Below, one piece after another: positions 27,301-35,222 of a DNA stretch of 64,000 nucleotides. Under the pieces are notes generated by a model that worked only from the letters and a program-made list of their open reading frames with translations, searched no databases and was not told where the DNA came from. The stretch's first letter is position 1; each line of letters opens with the position of its first letter. Position numbers and translations under genes: made by a program. Source of the stretch: JAVKDP01 sp040222185 (GTDB lineage: Bacteria; Bacteroidota; Rhodothermia; Balneolales; Balneolaceae); the NCBI GenBank assembly GCA_040222185.1, contig JAVKDP010000079.1:1-64000 (forward strand). Direction: 5' to 3'.

Positions 27301-28190
27301 TGTCTACAGACGAACTTAATATAAATTATTCTCGAGAAGCATTTTTGAATCCAATAAACCTGGGGGTTTTACTGGTTTCAACTATAGGTGCACTTTTCTT
27401 TAGTAACTTTAGTGTTGATGTATCAAATCTATTACTAACAACAGTATTTGGTTTTGAGTTGATGTATCTGGGAGTGGTTCCAAAACTCCCTCGCTTCAGA
27501 AAAAAGATGGAACTCAAGAAGATTAAGGAACGTCACGCTTCGAATAATGAAAAAGATTTATTTCAATCACTTGATTCTGCAAGCCAGAAGAGATTTTTAG
27601 TATTAAAACATCTTGCCAAGTTAGTTCAGGAGAATTTTGAAAAACTTCCATATAGTTCTCAAGGCCTGTTAGATAATATTGGCAAAAAGATTGATGAGCT
27701 GTTAGGAAACTACCTGACGCTACTTGATCTCATAAAACGCTACGAAGTATATCTTAACACTTCTCTTGAGACAAACTTAAAGGAAGAAGTCATTCGTCAA
27801 ATCGAAGAAATTAAAGCTATAGAGTCGGAAAAGCTTAAGCGTACCAAAGCACGTCGTGTGGCGATAATGCAAAAGCGTTTAAACAAATTTAAGATAGCCA
27901 AGGAGAAGTATTTAGTATGCGAGACTCACCTTGAGACTATTGAAGATGCTGTTCGATATATCTATGAGCAGTCGATGACAATGAGTAACCCTGAAGAAAT
28001 CGGTTTCCAGTTAGATAACCTTCTTACTGAAGTAGATGAGACTTCACAACTTATTGATGATCTTGATCAGGATATCTTACCAGAATACACTACTGAGTGG
28101 GAAACAGAACTGGATTTTGATTCTATTCTTGATGAATTATCTGATGACGTAAGTACTGAGGCCTCACAAAAGAAAAAAGTTCGCGAATAA
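27300..28190 (+). CDS. Membrane-anchored coiled-coil protein of the PspA cluster
   Basis: 296 aa, family not recognised. Two hydrophobic helices (about 20-38 and 41-60) form a short hairpin anchor, followed by a basic patch (PRFRKKMELKKIKERH) that should face the cytoplasm and a long helical, coiled-coil-rich domain to about 265, then an acidic tail. Its start overlaps the previous stop by one base and enoyl-CoA hydratase starts one base after its stop. The position suggests it recruits the two PspA-type proteins to the membrane, in place of PspB/PspC; this is inference. Confidence 0.75.
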   Translation: MSTDELNINYSREAFLNPINLGVLLVSTIGALFFSNFSVDVSNLLLTTVFGFELMYLGVVPKLPRFRKKMELKKIKERHASNNEKDLFQSLDSASQKRFLVLKHLAKLVQENFEKLPYSSQGLLDNIGKKIDELLGNYLTLLDLIKRYEVYLNTSLETNLKEEVIRQIEEIKAIESEKLKRTKARRVAIMQKRLNKFKIAKEKYLVCETHLETIEDAVRYIYEQSMTMSNPEEIGFQLDNLLTEVDETSQLIDDLDQDILPEYTTEWETELDFDSILDELSDDVSTEASQKKKVRE

Positions 28191-28191
28191 T

Positions 28192-28971
28192 ATGAGCAAC
28201 AGTTTTCAAACGCTTCTTCTTGAGATAGAAGATTCCGGAGTTTGTACACTTACCATAAACCGCCCTGATAAACTAAATGCCCTGAATAACCAGGTTTTTG
28301 AAGAACTTGATATGGCATTAGATTCTATTCAAAAGAATTCATCTGTTAAGGGACTCATTATTACAGGAACAGGAGACAAAGCATTTGCTGCAGGTGCTGA
28401 TATCAAAGAGCTTGCAAACCTGTCTCGCGAAGAAGCTACCAAGCTATCGAAAAGAGGACAGCGGGTTTTCCAAAGGATAGAAGATTTAAGCATTCCAGCT
28501 ATTGCTGCAGTAAATGGATATGCTTTAGGCGGTGGTTGTGAACTGGCAATGGCCTGTCATATCAGGATAGCATCTCAGAACGCCCTTATGGGTTTGCCTG
28601 AAGTGAGTTTAGGACTAATCCCAGGTTATGGAGGTACACAACGTCTTACACAGTTGGTTGGGCATGCCAAAGCATTAGAGATGATCATGACTGGAAGATT
28701 TGCTAAAGCTGCTGAAGCAGAGAAACTTGGATTGGTAAATAAAGTGTCAGAAGAGAATGTGGTAGTAGATGCGAAGACCATGCTGCAAATTATTTTAAAA
28801 CAAGCACCGATAGCTATAAAAAATGCTATATTGGCTGTGAAAGAAGCAGGAAAAGAGTCAGGGTATGATTCGGAAGCAAATCTTTTTGGAGATTTGTTTG
28901 GTACTGCTGATTTTAAAGAAGGGACTTCGGCTTTTCTGGAGAAGCGTAAGCCGGGCTTTTCTGGTAAATAG
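28192..28971 (+). CDS. Enoyl-CoA hydratase/isomerase (crotonase) family
   Basis: 259 aa. Oxyanion-hole segments AFAAGADIKEL and ALGGGCELAMACH, with both catalytic-type glutamates E117 and E137 (LPEVSLGLIPGYGGTQRL), 20 residues apart as in true hydratases. It probably hydrates trans-2-enoyl-CoA in beta-oxidation, in the cytoplasm. It sits one base after the coiled-coil gene, so it is in the PspA transcription unit although its link to membrane remodelling is not obvious; fatty acid turnover is one possible connection. Confidence 0.9.
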   Translation: MSNSFQTLLLEIEDSGVCTLTINRPDKLNALNNQVFEELDMALDSIQKNSSVKGLIITGTGDKAFAAGADIKELANLSREEATKLSKRGQRVFQRIEDLSIPAIAAVNGYALGGGCELAMACHIRIASQNALMGLPEVSLGLIPGYGGTQRLTQLVGHAKALEMIMTGRFAKAAEAEKLGLVNKVSEENVVVDAKTMLQIILKQAPIAIKNAILAVKEAGKESGYDSEANLFGDLFGTADFKEGTSAFLEKRKPGFSGK

Positions 28972-29049
28972 GAACTAATTTTTCGTTAATGAGCGACGAG
29001 CCTCCATCGGGTAGTAAAATAGTAAGAAACATAAGAGGAGCCATATAAT

Positions 29050-30324
29050 ATGGAGTGGCTCTTGATAACAGCAACGATCATACTGAGTGGGTTTTTCTCA
29101 GGCTCTGAAATAGCTTTTGTTACCGCAAACAAGTTAAAGCTGGAAGTTGCATCCCGTAAGAAAAATATGTTGGCGAGCTCTATCGATTTCTTCAAGAGTA
29201 AACCAGAGACTTTTATAACAACCACATTAGTAGGTAACAACATCGTTAACGTTCTCTATGCAACGTTGATGGCTATTTTCCTAGTAGCTCCAATACACGA
29301 GTATTCAGAGCTATGGTTTTCACACACACCAACAGATGTTCAGGTACTAATTGCACAGACTATTATTGCCTCAGTTCTGATTATGCTTTTCGGAGAGATT
29401 ATTCCGAAGGCTATTTTTAGGGCTCAGGCCGATGTGATGATTAACCTGATCGCAATGCCTCTCAGGTTTTTTTACTATCTGTTAAGACCTCTAATTGTAT
29501 TAGCAGATAGTTCTTCCAACGTTCTTATCAAACTATTGGTCCCGGATGCGGAAAAGGTGGAATCATTCTATCGTCGCCAGGATGTAGAACTGATATTCAG
29601 AGAACTAAGAGACAGCGGTGGTAATGAAGATATTGATCAGGATGATTCTGAAATCCTGCATAATGTTCTTGAGCTTTCTACCAAGCGAGCTAAGGATACC
29701 ATGATACCCCGGATTGAGATTGAAGCCGTTGAGAAAAATACTTCTATTGAAGACGCATTGGACCTTTTTATAACTTCCGGGCATTCTAAGCTTCCCGTTT
29801 ACCAGGACTCAATTGATGATGTTATAGGGGTAATATTTGCCTATGATCTCTTCAACATGCCAAAAAGTCTAAATGAAATAATCAGGCCGGTTAAGTTGGT
29901 ACCATATAGCAAAAAGGCAAAAGATTTACTTACAGAGTTCAGAAAATCAAATATGTCGGTAGCTATTGTATTGGATGAATATGGAGGTACAGCGGGTATG
30001 ATTACGATCGAAGATTTATTGGAAGAAGTAGTAGGTGATATCCAGGATGAGCATGACATTGACGATGAAATAATGAAACGTCTTTCATCAAATACTTTTG
30101 TGATTAGTGGAAATGTTGAAATTGAAGAACTGGTTGCTAAATTTGAAGAAATTGAATTACCTGTGGAACCTTCGGACTATGATACCGTAGCGGGCTACAT
30201 AATAAACCATTTGGGGCGCATTCCGACAGTAAATGAGGAAATATTTATTGAGGGCAAAAAATTCATAATAAGTAAGGCAACCCAAAGCAGAATCGAAACT
30301 GTAAAGCTTATTCTCATTGAATAG
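29050..30324 (+). CDS. CNNM/CBS/CorC-HlyC membrane protein (putative ion transporter)
   Basis: 424 aa. N-terminal CNNM (DUF21) membrane domain with about four helices (1-170, GFFSGSEIAF at the start), a pair of CBS domains (about 210-330, RAKDTMIPR and SVAIVLDEYGGTAGMITIEDLLEE) and a C-terminal CorC_HlyC domain (about 345-424). The hemolysin name is historical; relatives (CorB/CorC) export Mg2+ or Co2+. It follows the crotonase gene by 78 bases and precedes the AAA+ gene by 22. Confidence 0.92.
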   Translation: MEWLLITATIILSGFFSGSEIAFVTANKLKLEVASRKKNMLASSIDFFKSKPETFITTTLVGNNIVNVLYATLMAIFLVAPIHEYSELWFSHTPTDVQVLIAQTIIASVLIMLFGEIIPKAIFRAQADVMINLIAMPLRFFYYLLRPLIVLADSSSNVLIKLLVPDAEKVESFYRRQDVELIFRELRDSGGNEDIDQDDSEILHNVLELSTKRAKDTMIPRIEIEAVEKNTSIEDALDLFITSGHSKLPVYQDSIDDVIGVIFAYDLFNMPKSLNEIIRPVKLVPYSKKAKDLLTEFRKSNMSVAIVLDEYGGTAGMITIEDLLEEVVGDIQDEHDIDDEIMKRLSSNTFVISGNVEIEELVAKFEEIELPVEPSDYDTVAGYIINHLGRIPTVNEEIFIEGKKFIISKATQSRIETVKLILIE

Positions 30325-30346
30325 TAAATAACTACGAAGTAGCATT

Positions 30347-32059
30347 ATGTTTGACAATTATCCAGCATGGTCACAAGACTTTGCACGAAAATATTTAAGC
30401 CGGACTATTAATACTTTTTTATTGCACGGCAATGTGCATGATCTGGTTCCTCTTAAAACGGAAGAAGGAGTGGAGTTTAATCGTCTTAAAAGCTTTCTAT
30501 CTGATGAGTTTTTTGGAGCCAGGGACTATGTAATTTTCTATGATAGAGCTTCAGGAATCTACTTCCGTGATAAAGAGTCGCAACAGGATTTTAACCAGGC
30601 AATTGCAGGTAGAGATAGCTTGGTTGGCACCGATTATGCCAAGAAAATGCCTAAAGACCCGGTACGTGTATTTTCATTATTGGAACAGTACTTTCGTCTT
30701 CGATTGGATCAAAAGAAAAGCGTAGCTCTTATTATCGATTACGCTGAAACCATCATCCCGATGAGCGATACCAGCTCAACAGGAAATGAAGATCGTACTT
30801 CACTTGTTTATTTATCCAGATGGGCACACGATCCAATGTTTCTTGCTTCTGATTTTACCACTGTACTAATTACAGAGAACTTACCTGATTTAAGTAAGAC
30901 TCTTATTCAGAATCCATACACAACAGAAGTAAAAATTACAATTCCGGGAGAAAAGGACCGCCTGGATTTTGTGAAGTTTGAAACCAGGAATGATGATTTC
31001 AAAAAAATATCTTCAGTTAAGCCTGAAATTATCGCCCAGCAAACAGCTGGCCTGAATTATGTGAACATTCGTAGTGTGCTATCAAATGCCCGTGAGAACA
31101 ACGAGAAAATTACATTCGACCGACTTTCAAGAAACAAGAAAGAACTTATAGAAGCAGAAGCTTATGGCCTCCTGGAGTTTGTTGAGAATCCATATTCGCT
31201 CGATAACGTGGCAGGACATACTCATGTAAAGACTCATCTTCGCCAGGCTGTGAAAGCCTTAAAAGAAGGGCGTCAGGATGTAATGCCGATGGGTTATCTT
31301 GTTTGTGGGCCTGTAGGGACGGGAAAGACCTTCCTGGTTACTTGTTTTGCAAGTGAGATTGGGGTTCCGATGGTGAAATTGAAAAACTTCCGAAGCCAGT
31401 GGCAAGGGGTTACTGAAGGCAACCTGGAGAAAATACTTTCTCTGCTTAAAGCGATGTCGCCTGTAGCAGTTATGATTGATGAAGCTGATGCCTACCTAGG
31501 CGATCGAAATGCAGGTGGCGATAGCGGGGTTTCCAGCCGTGTATTCTCGCAAATAGCGACTTTTATGAGTGATACCTCAAATCGGGGCAAGATTATCTGG
31601 TTCCTGATGACGGCAAGGCCGGATCTAATGCCTATCGATTTAAAGCGCCAAGGTAGAGCAGAAGAGCATTTAGCTTTATTCCCTCCTCATACCAATGAAG
31701 AGCGTATAGAGTTGTTTGAAGCAATGAAGAAGAAAACAGGGTTAAAGCAGACCGAAGATTACATCCCTGCAATTATTGAAGAAGGGTTTAAAACCTTTTC
31801 AGGTGCAGATATGGAAGCAGCATTAACAAGAGCTAAATTCCGGGCAGCAGCAGCTGGTGAAAAGAAAATCTCTCCTGAGATACTTGATTTGGCTCTGAAT
31901 GATTTCATTCCTCCAACATACCCTGAAGAAGTAGAGCTCCAAACTCTAAATGCAGTTATTGAGTGTACCTCTAAAGAATTATTACCGGAGCGCTACCGTG
32001 AAATGGACCGGAATGATATCCTGGCAAAGATTGAAGAACTGAAGTTTAGAGTTGGGTAG
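30347..32059 (+). CDS. AAA+ ATPase with inactive N-terminal AAA-like domain
   Basis: 570 aa. The C-terminal half is a classical AAA+ module: Walker A GPVGTGKT (321-328), Walker B VMIDEAD (375-381), a sensor-1 region FLMTARPDLM, arginine-finger candidates in DLKRQGRAEEH and a helical lid. The N-terminal 210 residues have a Walker-B-like strand (ALIIDYAET, 127-135) but LLHGNVHD where a P-loop would be, so they look like a degenerate ATPase domain, as in Ycf46-type proteins. No membrane helix. Its neighbourhood with PspA proteins suggests a disassembly motor, comparable to Vps4 for ESCRT-III; that role is inference. Convergent with the NTF2-like gene. Confidence 0.85.
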   Translation: MFDNYPAWSQDFARKYLSRTINTFLLHGNVHDLVPLKTEEGVEFNRLKSFLSDEFFGARDYVIFYDRASGIYFRDKESQQDFNQAIAGRDSLVGTDYAKKMPKDPVRVFSLLEQYFRLRLDQKKSVALIIDYAETIIPMSDTSSTGNEDRTSLVYLSRWAHDPMFLASDFTTVLITENLPDLSKTLIQNPYTTEVKITIPGEKDRLDFVKFETRNDDFKKISSVKPEIIAQQTAGLNYVNIRSVLSNARENNEKITFDRLSRNKKELIEAEAYGLLEFVENPYSLDNVAGHTHVKTHLRQAVKALKEGRQDVMPMGYLVCGPVGTGKTFLVTCFASEIGVPMVKLKNFRSQWQGVTEGNLEKILSLLKAMSPVAVMIDEADAYLGDRNAGGDSGVSSRVFSQIATFMSDTSNRGKIIWFLMTARPDLMPIDLKRQGRAEEHLALFPPHTNEERIELFEAMKKKTGLKQTEDYIPAIIEEGFKTFSGADMEAALTRAKFRAAAAGEKKISPEILDLALNDFIPPTYPEEVELQTLNAVIECTSKELLPERYREMDRNDILAKIEELKFRVG

Positions 32060-32070
32060 ACCGCGTTGAG

Positions 32071-32523
32071 CTAGTCGGTACTTTCCGGAACGTCCATAGT
32101 ATGGTTTGCCACCAGAAAGCATTTGCCTTCGATTTCAACATATGTTCGCATGAAATTGTATAGAATTGGTGCGGAGCCTCTGTCTACTATTGTAAAGCCT
32201 GTAATAACTCCGGTTGAACCCACAATTATAGTTTCTACATCTTTGGATATCCTGGAGCGAGGATTTCCTGTTGCTCCGGAACTTGATTCTAAAGAGCGTT
32301 TTATAAGTGATTCTTTTGTATCGATAGAAGAAGCGTGGTTATGAACCCATATGAAGTCATCAACCAGAAGCGATTCAAAGAAACTGGCGTCTGACTCTTT
32401 TAGCGCTTCTTCCCATTTCAGATCCAGGCTCTTAAGCCGTTCCGAATCCAGACAACTTACTTGAGCCATTAATGAAGGTAATGAAAGGCCCACTAAGAGG
32501 GTGAGGGTAAACAGTATTTTCAT
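32071..32523 (-). CDS. Secreted NTF2-like (DUF4440-type) protein
   Basis: 150 aa with a signal peptide (cleavage near LMAQ-VS). The mature part has the SnoaL/DUF4440 pattern: an initial helix LKWEEALKESDASFFESLLVDDFIWVHNHAS and strands ending in an MRTYVEIEGKCFLVANHT-type barrel half. Such proteins are small cone-shaped folds, often enzymes or binding modules of unknown substrate. Alone on its strand. Confidence 0.75.
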   Translation of the reverse strand: MKILFTLTLLVGLSLPSLMAQVSCLDSERLKSLDLKWEEALKESDASFFESLLVDDFIWVHNHASSIDTKESLIKRSLESSSGATGNPRSRISKDVETIIVGSTGVITGFTIVDRGSAPILYNFMRTYVEIEGKCFLVANHTMDVPESTD

Positions 32524-32585
32524 AATCGATATTCTAAGTTCCTGATTCGGTTACTTTCTAAACATCGATCATTAAGACTTCATTA

Positions 32586-32759
32586 TCAATGATTCTCTTT
32601 AAGACGCTCGATTTGGTTTAGAATCTCATTCGCTTCTTCCATTTTGCTATCACTGAGTCTGCGGTTTGTAGCTGAGAGTTGATGAGCTTCAGCCAGAAGT
32701 TTCCTGTATTTTGAGTCTAGTTTTTCCGTCTCTGATTTTTTCTTGAATAGTCCAAACAT
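32586..32759 (-). CDS. Lacal_2735-type (DUF6435) small protein
   Basis: 57 aa from the ATG at 32759; the longer reading from 32786 adds nine residues that do not fit the family. MFGLFKKKSETEKL, a helix KYRKLLAEAHQLSATNRRLSD and a closing EANEILNQIERL helix match the small cytoplasmic Bacteroidota family I recall as Lacal_2735. Function unknown. Monocistronic between the NTF2-like and agmatinase-like genes. Confidence 0.75.
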   Translation of the reverse strand: MFGLFKKKSETEKLDSKYRKLLAEAHQLSATNRRLSDSKMEEANEILNQIERLKENH

Positions 32760-32846
32760 TGTATTCTTCCTGATGATTAGGTTCAATCTCTATAATTAGA
32801 TTTCAGTCAAATTCGTTCAGTAGATATGGCAGAATAGAATGAAAAG

Positions 32847-33626
32847 TCACCCCAGCATCTTTGCCAGGATCTCTTTCATCATTTTAGCTGCCAGGAAAGC
32901 AGTCATATCCTGTGTGTCTCGCTCGGGGTTGTATTCCACTATATCAGCTCCAATAACTTCCGTATCAATACTTTGAATAATATGCAGGACCTCACGAGTA
33001 GTTAAACCTCCCGGTTCATGGTGGGAAACGCCCGGCGCAAAAGCAGGGTCAAAGGCGTCCATATCCAGGGAGATGTATAAAGGGTTCTCAAACTTCGGAA
33101 GGGCAGAAATATCAAAATTCCTCATTTCATGAACTTCAACATTGAACTTATTGACTTGCTCTGCCTGATGCGGGTTTAGAGTCCGAATCCCAACTTGTAC
33201 CAATCGAAGAGCTAGCTTGTTCTCCATAATTCTCGCAAAAGGGCAAGCATGGGAATAAGGATCGCCCTCGTAATTATCATACAAATCAGTATGAGCATCA
33301 ATATGAAGGATATCCAACCTGGGATACGATTTGTTCAAAGCCTTAATGACTGGAAAAGTAATAGAGTGATCTCCACCAAGAGTAAAAACTTTCACGTCCT
33401 CTACAAGATGACTTGACGTTACATCCTCGATGTCAAAATATTCTGAAGTTTTGAAGTCACCTTTGTCCTCTATTATTGAGCTTTCAATGGATGTACCATT
33501 TTCTGAATACAGGTTCATTGAACCACAATTAAGAGCGTCTCTAATAAGAGGTGGAGCTAACGCTGGCCCTCTCTGAAAGGAGGACTTCTCATCGTATTGA
33601 ATTCCCTGAATAATTATTTTTGACAT
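32847..33626 (-). CDS. speB: Agmatinase/arginase family ureohydrolase
   Basis: 259 aa. Manganese-binding motifs are complete: GGDHSITFP, DAHTDLYDN and SLDMDAFDPAFAPG, typical of the agmatinase branch (GVSHHEPGGLTTRE). It would hydrolyse agmatine to putrescine and urea, or a related guanidino substrate; other guanidino-hydrolases share these motifs. Probably forms a two-gene unit with the amine oxidase located 12 bases upstream, which suggests amine catabolism or polyamine turnover. Confidence 0.82.
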   Translation of the reverse strand: MSKIIIQGIQYDEKSSFQRGPALAPPLIRDALNCGSMNLYSENGTSIESSIIEDKGDFKTSEYFDIEDVTSSHLVEDVKVFTLGGDHSITFPVIKALNKSYPRLDILHIDAHTDLYDNYEGDPYSHACPFARIMENKLALRLVQVGIRTLNPHQAEQVNKFNVEVHEMRNFDISALPKFENPLYISLDMDAFDPAFAPGVSHHEPGGLTTREVLHIIQSIDTEVIGADIVEYNPERDTQDMTAFLAAKMMKEILAKMLG

Positions 33627-33638
33627 GAAATAAGATAT

Positions 33639-34682
33639 TTAAAAATTGTTCATTCTCTTCACAACATCTTCGGCCATATATACTGCTCCATCCATATATC
33701 CGGGAGTTTGAGGAGAACATTCAGCACTACAAAAGAAAAGTTTACCGTTGAATAAAGCTTTTTGGTAAACCGGGTTTCCGTTGTTCTGATGTGGAAACAG
33801 AGCAGAGGAAGAAGCTGGACTTGTAAAAATTTCATTAGCCCAAACAGTTTCTTCGTAACTAAGATAGTTTGCAGCTTCTTGTCCAAAAACCTGGGTCATT
33901 TGTTCCCTGGTTTTACCTTCTCGTTCAGCCTTTGTCAATGTTTTGTAAGCTGAATTCATAAACCCACACAGAGCAAAAGTTGTTTCTTCTGTATTTGTTT
34001 GGTCATAAAACTCATTTATAGGTCCTGAATTACTGAATACAGCACCTGCAAGGTTTCGTTTTCTCCAAAAAGCCTCTTTATACGTTAATGCCACCTTAAT
34101 AGAATCTTCCATCCAGGTATGAGTGTTTTGGGCGATCTCAATAATTTCTTCCGGTAGCCCTGGTTCAAAATGAATGTTCCCTGTTATCAACCTGGGAGGG
34201 AGAGCAAGAACTACTTGTTCAGCCAAATAGGAAGAGGTGTTCGTTTGGATATGTAAAACATCACTTTTGTGGTCGATTGAGTGTACAGCTTCATCGAGTA
34301 TAAGTTCTTCTTCGGTTAGCACATTAGCTAATTTTTGTATCAAGGCTGTTGTACCACCAACTATACGATAGCTAACTTCTTGGGGAGGAATATCTACTGG
34401 TTGAGCAGGGGAGTTAGAAAAGTATTGTACATAAGCTGGTCCATTCATGTACTGTTCAAAAACCGATAAATTCAGTTCTTTCAGTAAACGGATCAGGTTC
34501 TTATTGGTATTCCAAAGCCAGGTAGCACCCATTTCAACAGGGGTGTAGCCTTGAGAAAGTAAAGTGTGAATTCTTCCACCAATACGACTCCGGGCTTCAA
34601 TGATTTTGACCTTTTTTCCGGCTTGCTTAAGTCTATAAGCAACTAATAACCCTGAAAGTCCTGCTCCAATAATAATAGTCAT
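33639..34682 (-). CDS. Flavin monoamine oxidase family protein
   Basis: 347 aa, starting directly with the FAD motif IIGAGLSGLLVAYRL and RIGGRIHTL (the GG-doublet of amine oxidases), and ending with SAECSPQTPGYMDGAVYMAE, the second FAD-contact motif. Length is short for the family (often 430+), with a compact substrate domain. Expected to oxidise a primary or polyamine. No signal peptide. Next to the agmatinase-like gene. Divergent from blaI, whose operators lie 97-132 bases from this start, so BlaI might also affect it. Confidence 0.85.
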   Translation of the reverse strand: MTIIIGAGLSGLLVAYRLKQAGKKVKIIEARSRIGGRIHTLLSQGYTPVEMGATWLWNTNKNLIRLLKELNLSVFEQYMNGPAYVQYFSNSPAQPVDIPPQEVSYRIVGGTTALIQKLANVLTEEELILDEAVHSIDHKSDVLHIQTNTSSYLAEQVVLALPPRLITGNIHFEPGLPEEIIEIAQNTHTWMEDSIKVALTYKEAFWRKRNLAGAVFSNSGPINEFYDQTNTEETTFALCGFMNSAYKTLTKAEREGKTREQMTQVFGQEAANYLSYEETVWANEIFTSPASSSALFPHQNNGNPVYQKALFNGKLFFCSAECSPQTPGYMDGAVYMAEDVVKRMNNF

Positions 34683-34778
34683 ACTTGAGTTTGAAATGGA
34701 TGTGATGAATAGTATTTCATGTAAAGTACGATAGATACGGTAGGAATTCAGATAACTTTGGTTTGAATTTATAATATC

Positions 34779-34814
34779 TACTAAATATATAGTAATTATA
34801 CTAAGTATTTAGTA
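34779..34814. promoter_or_regulatory. Paired BlaI-type operators upstream of blaI
   Basis: Two 16-bp dyads with the plan TACTA-N6-TAGTA: TACTAAATATATAGTA at 34779-34794 and TACTAAGTATTTAGTA at 34799-34814, 20 bases centre to centre, so on the same face of the helix. They end about 27 bases before the blaI ATG, in the promoter position expected for autorepression by BlaI/MecI-family dimers. The same arrangement recurs at 36426-36461. Confidence 0.8.
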
Positions 34815-34841
34815 GATTTGCCTCGAACCAATCAAAAAAAA

Positions 34842-35222
34842 ATGGATCTAGTACTTACAAAAGCAGAAGAAAAAGCAATGAAAATTCTCTGGGACCTGGA
34901 GAAAGGATTGATCCGGGATGTGGTAAAGGAATATGATGATCCCAAACCTGCCTATACTACTGTAGCTACCATATTTAAAATCCTGGAGAAGAAAGGTTTT
35001 GTTGGAAGAACTCCAATTGCCAATACACATCAATATTATCCACTTATAGAAAAATCTGAATACACTAATGGTTTTATGAGATCATTCGTAAAGAACTATT
35101 TTTCCAATTCATTTAAGAATATGGTATCAGAGTTTAGTAGTAGTGAGGAATTAACTACCGAAGAGATGGAAGAGTTAATAGAGCATTTCAAGACACAACT
35201 CAAAGACATGAAGAGTAAATAA
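34842..35222 (+). CDS. BlaI/MecI/CopY family repressor
   Basis: 126 aa from the ATG at 34842 (a TTG at 34818 would lie at the edge of an operator). Winged-helix N-terminus LTKAEEKAMKILWDLEKGLIRDVVKEY and PAYTTVATIFKILEKKGFVGR, the family's DNA-reading region, then a C-terminal dimerisation helix. BlaI-type repressors are inactivated by proteolysis triggered by the M56 sensor encoded next; the stop overlaps that gene's ATG by one base. No beta-lactamase is present, so the signal is probably something else. Two operators precede it. Confidence 0.9.
   Translation: MDLVLTKAEEKAMKILWDLEKGLIRDVVKEYDDPKPAYTTVATIFKILEKKGFVGRTPIANTHQYYPLIEKSEYTNGFMRSFVKNYFSNSFKNMVSEFSSSEELTTEEMEELIEHFKTQLKDMKSK

Noticed and set aside
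29050..30324. Hemolysin / virulence factor
   Set aside because: The hemolysin name for CNNM/CBS/CorC proteins is historical; the domain order points to ion transport.
26080..32059. Phage-shock (Psp) operon of the classical PspABC/PspF type
   Set aside because: Only the PspA part is present. No PspB, PspC or sigma-54 activator PspF is in the neighbourhood.
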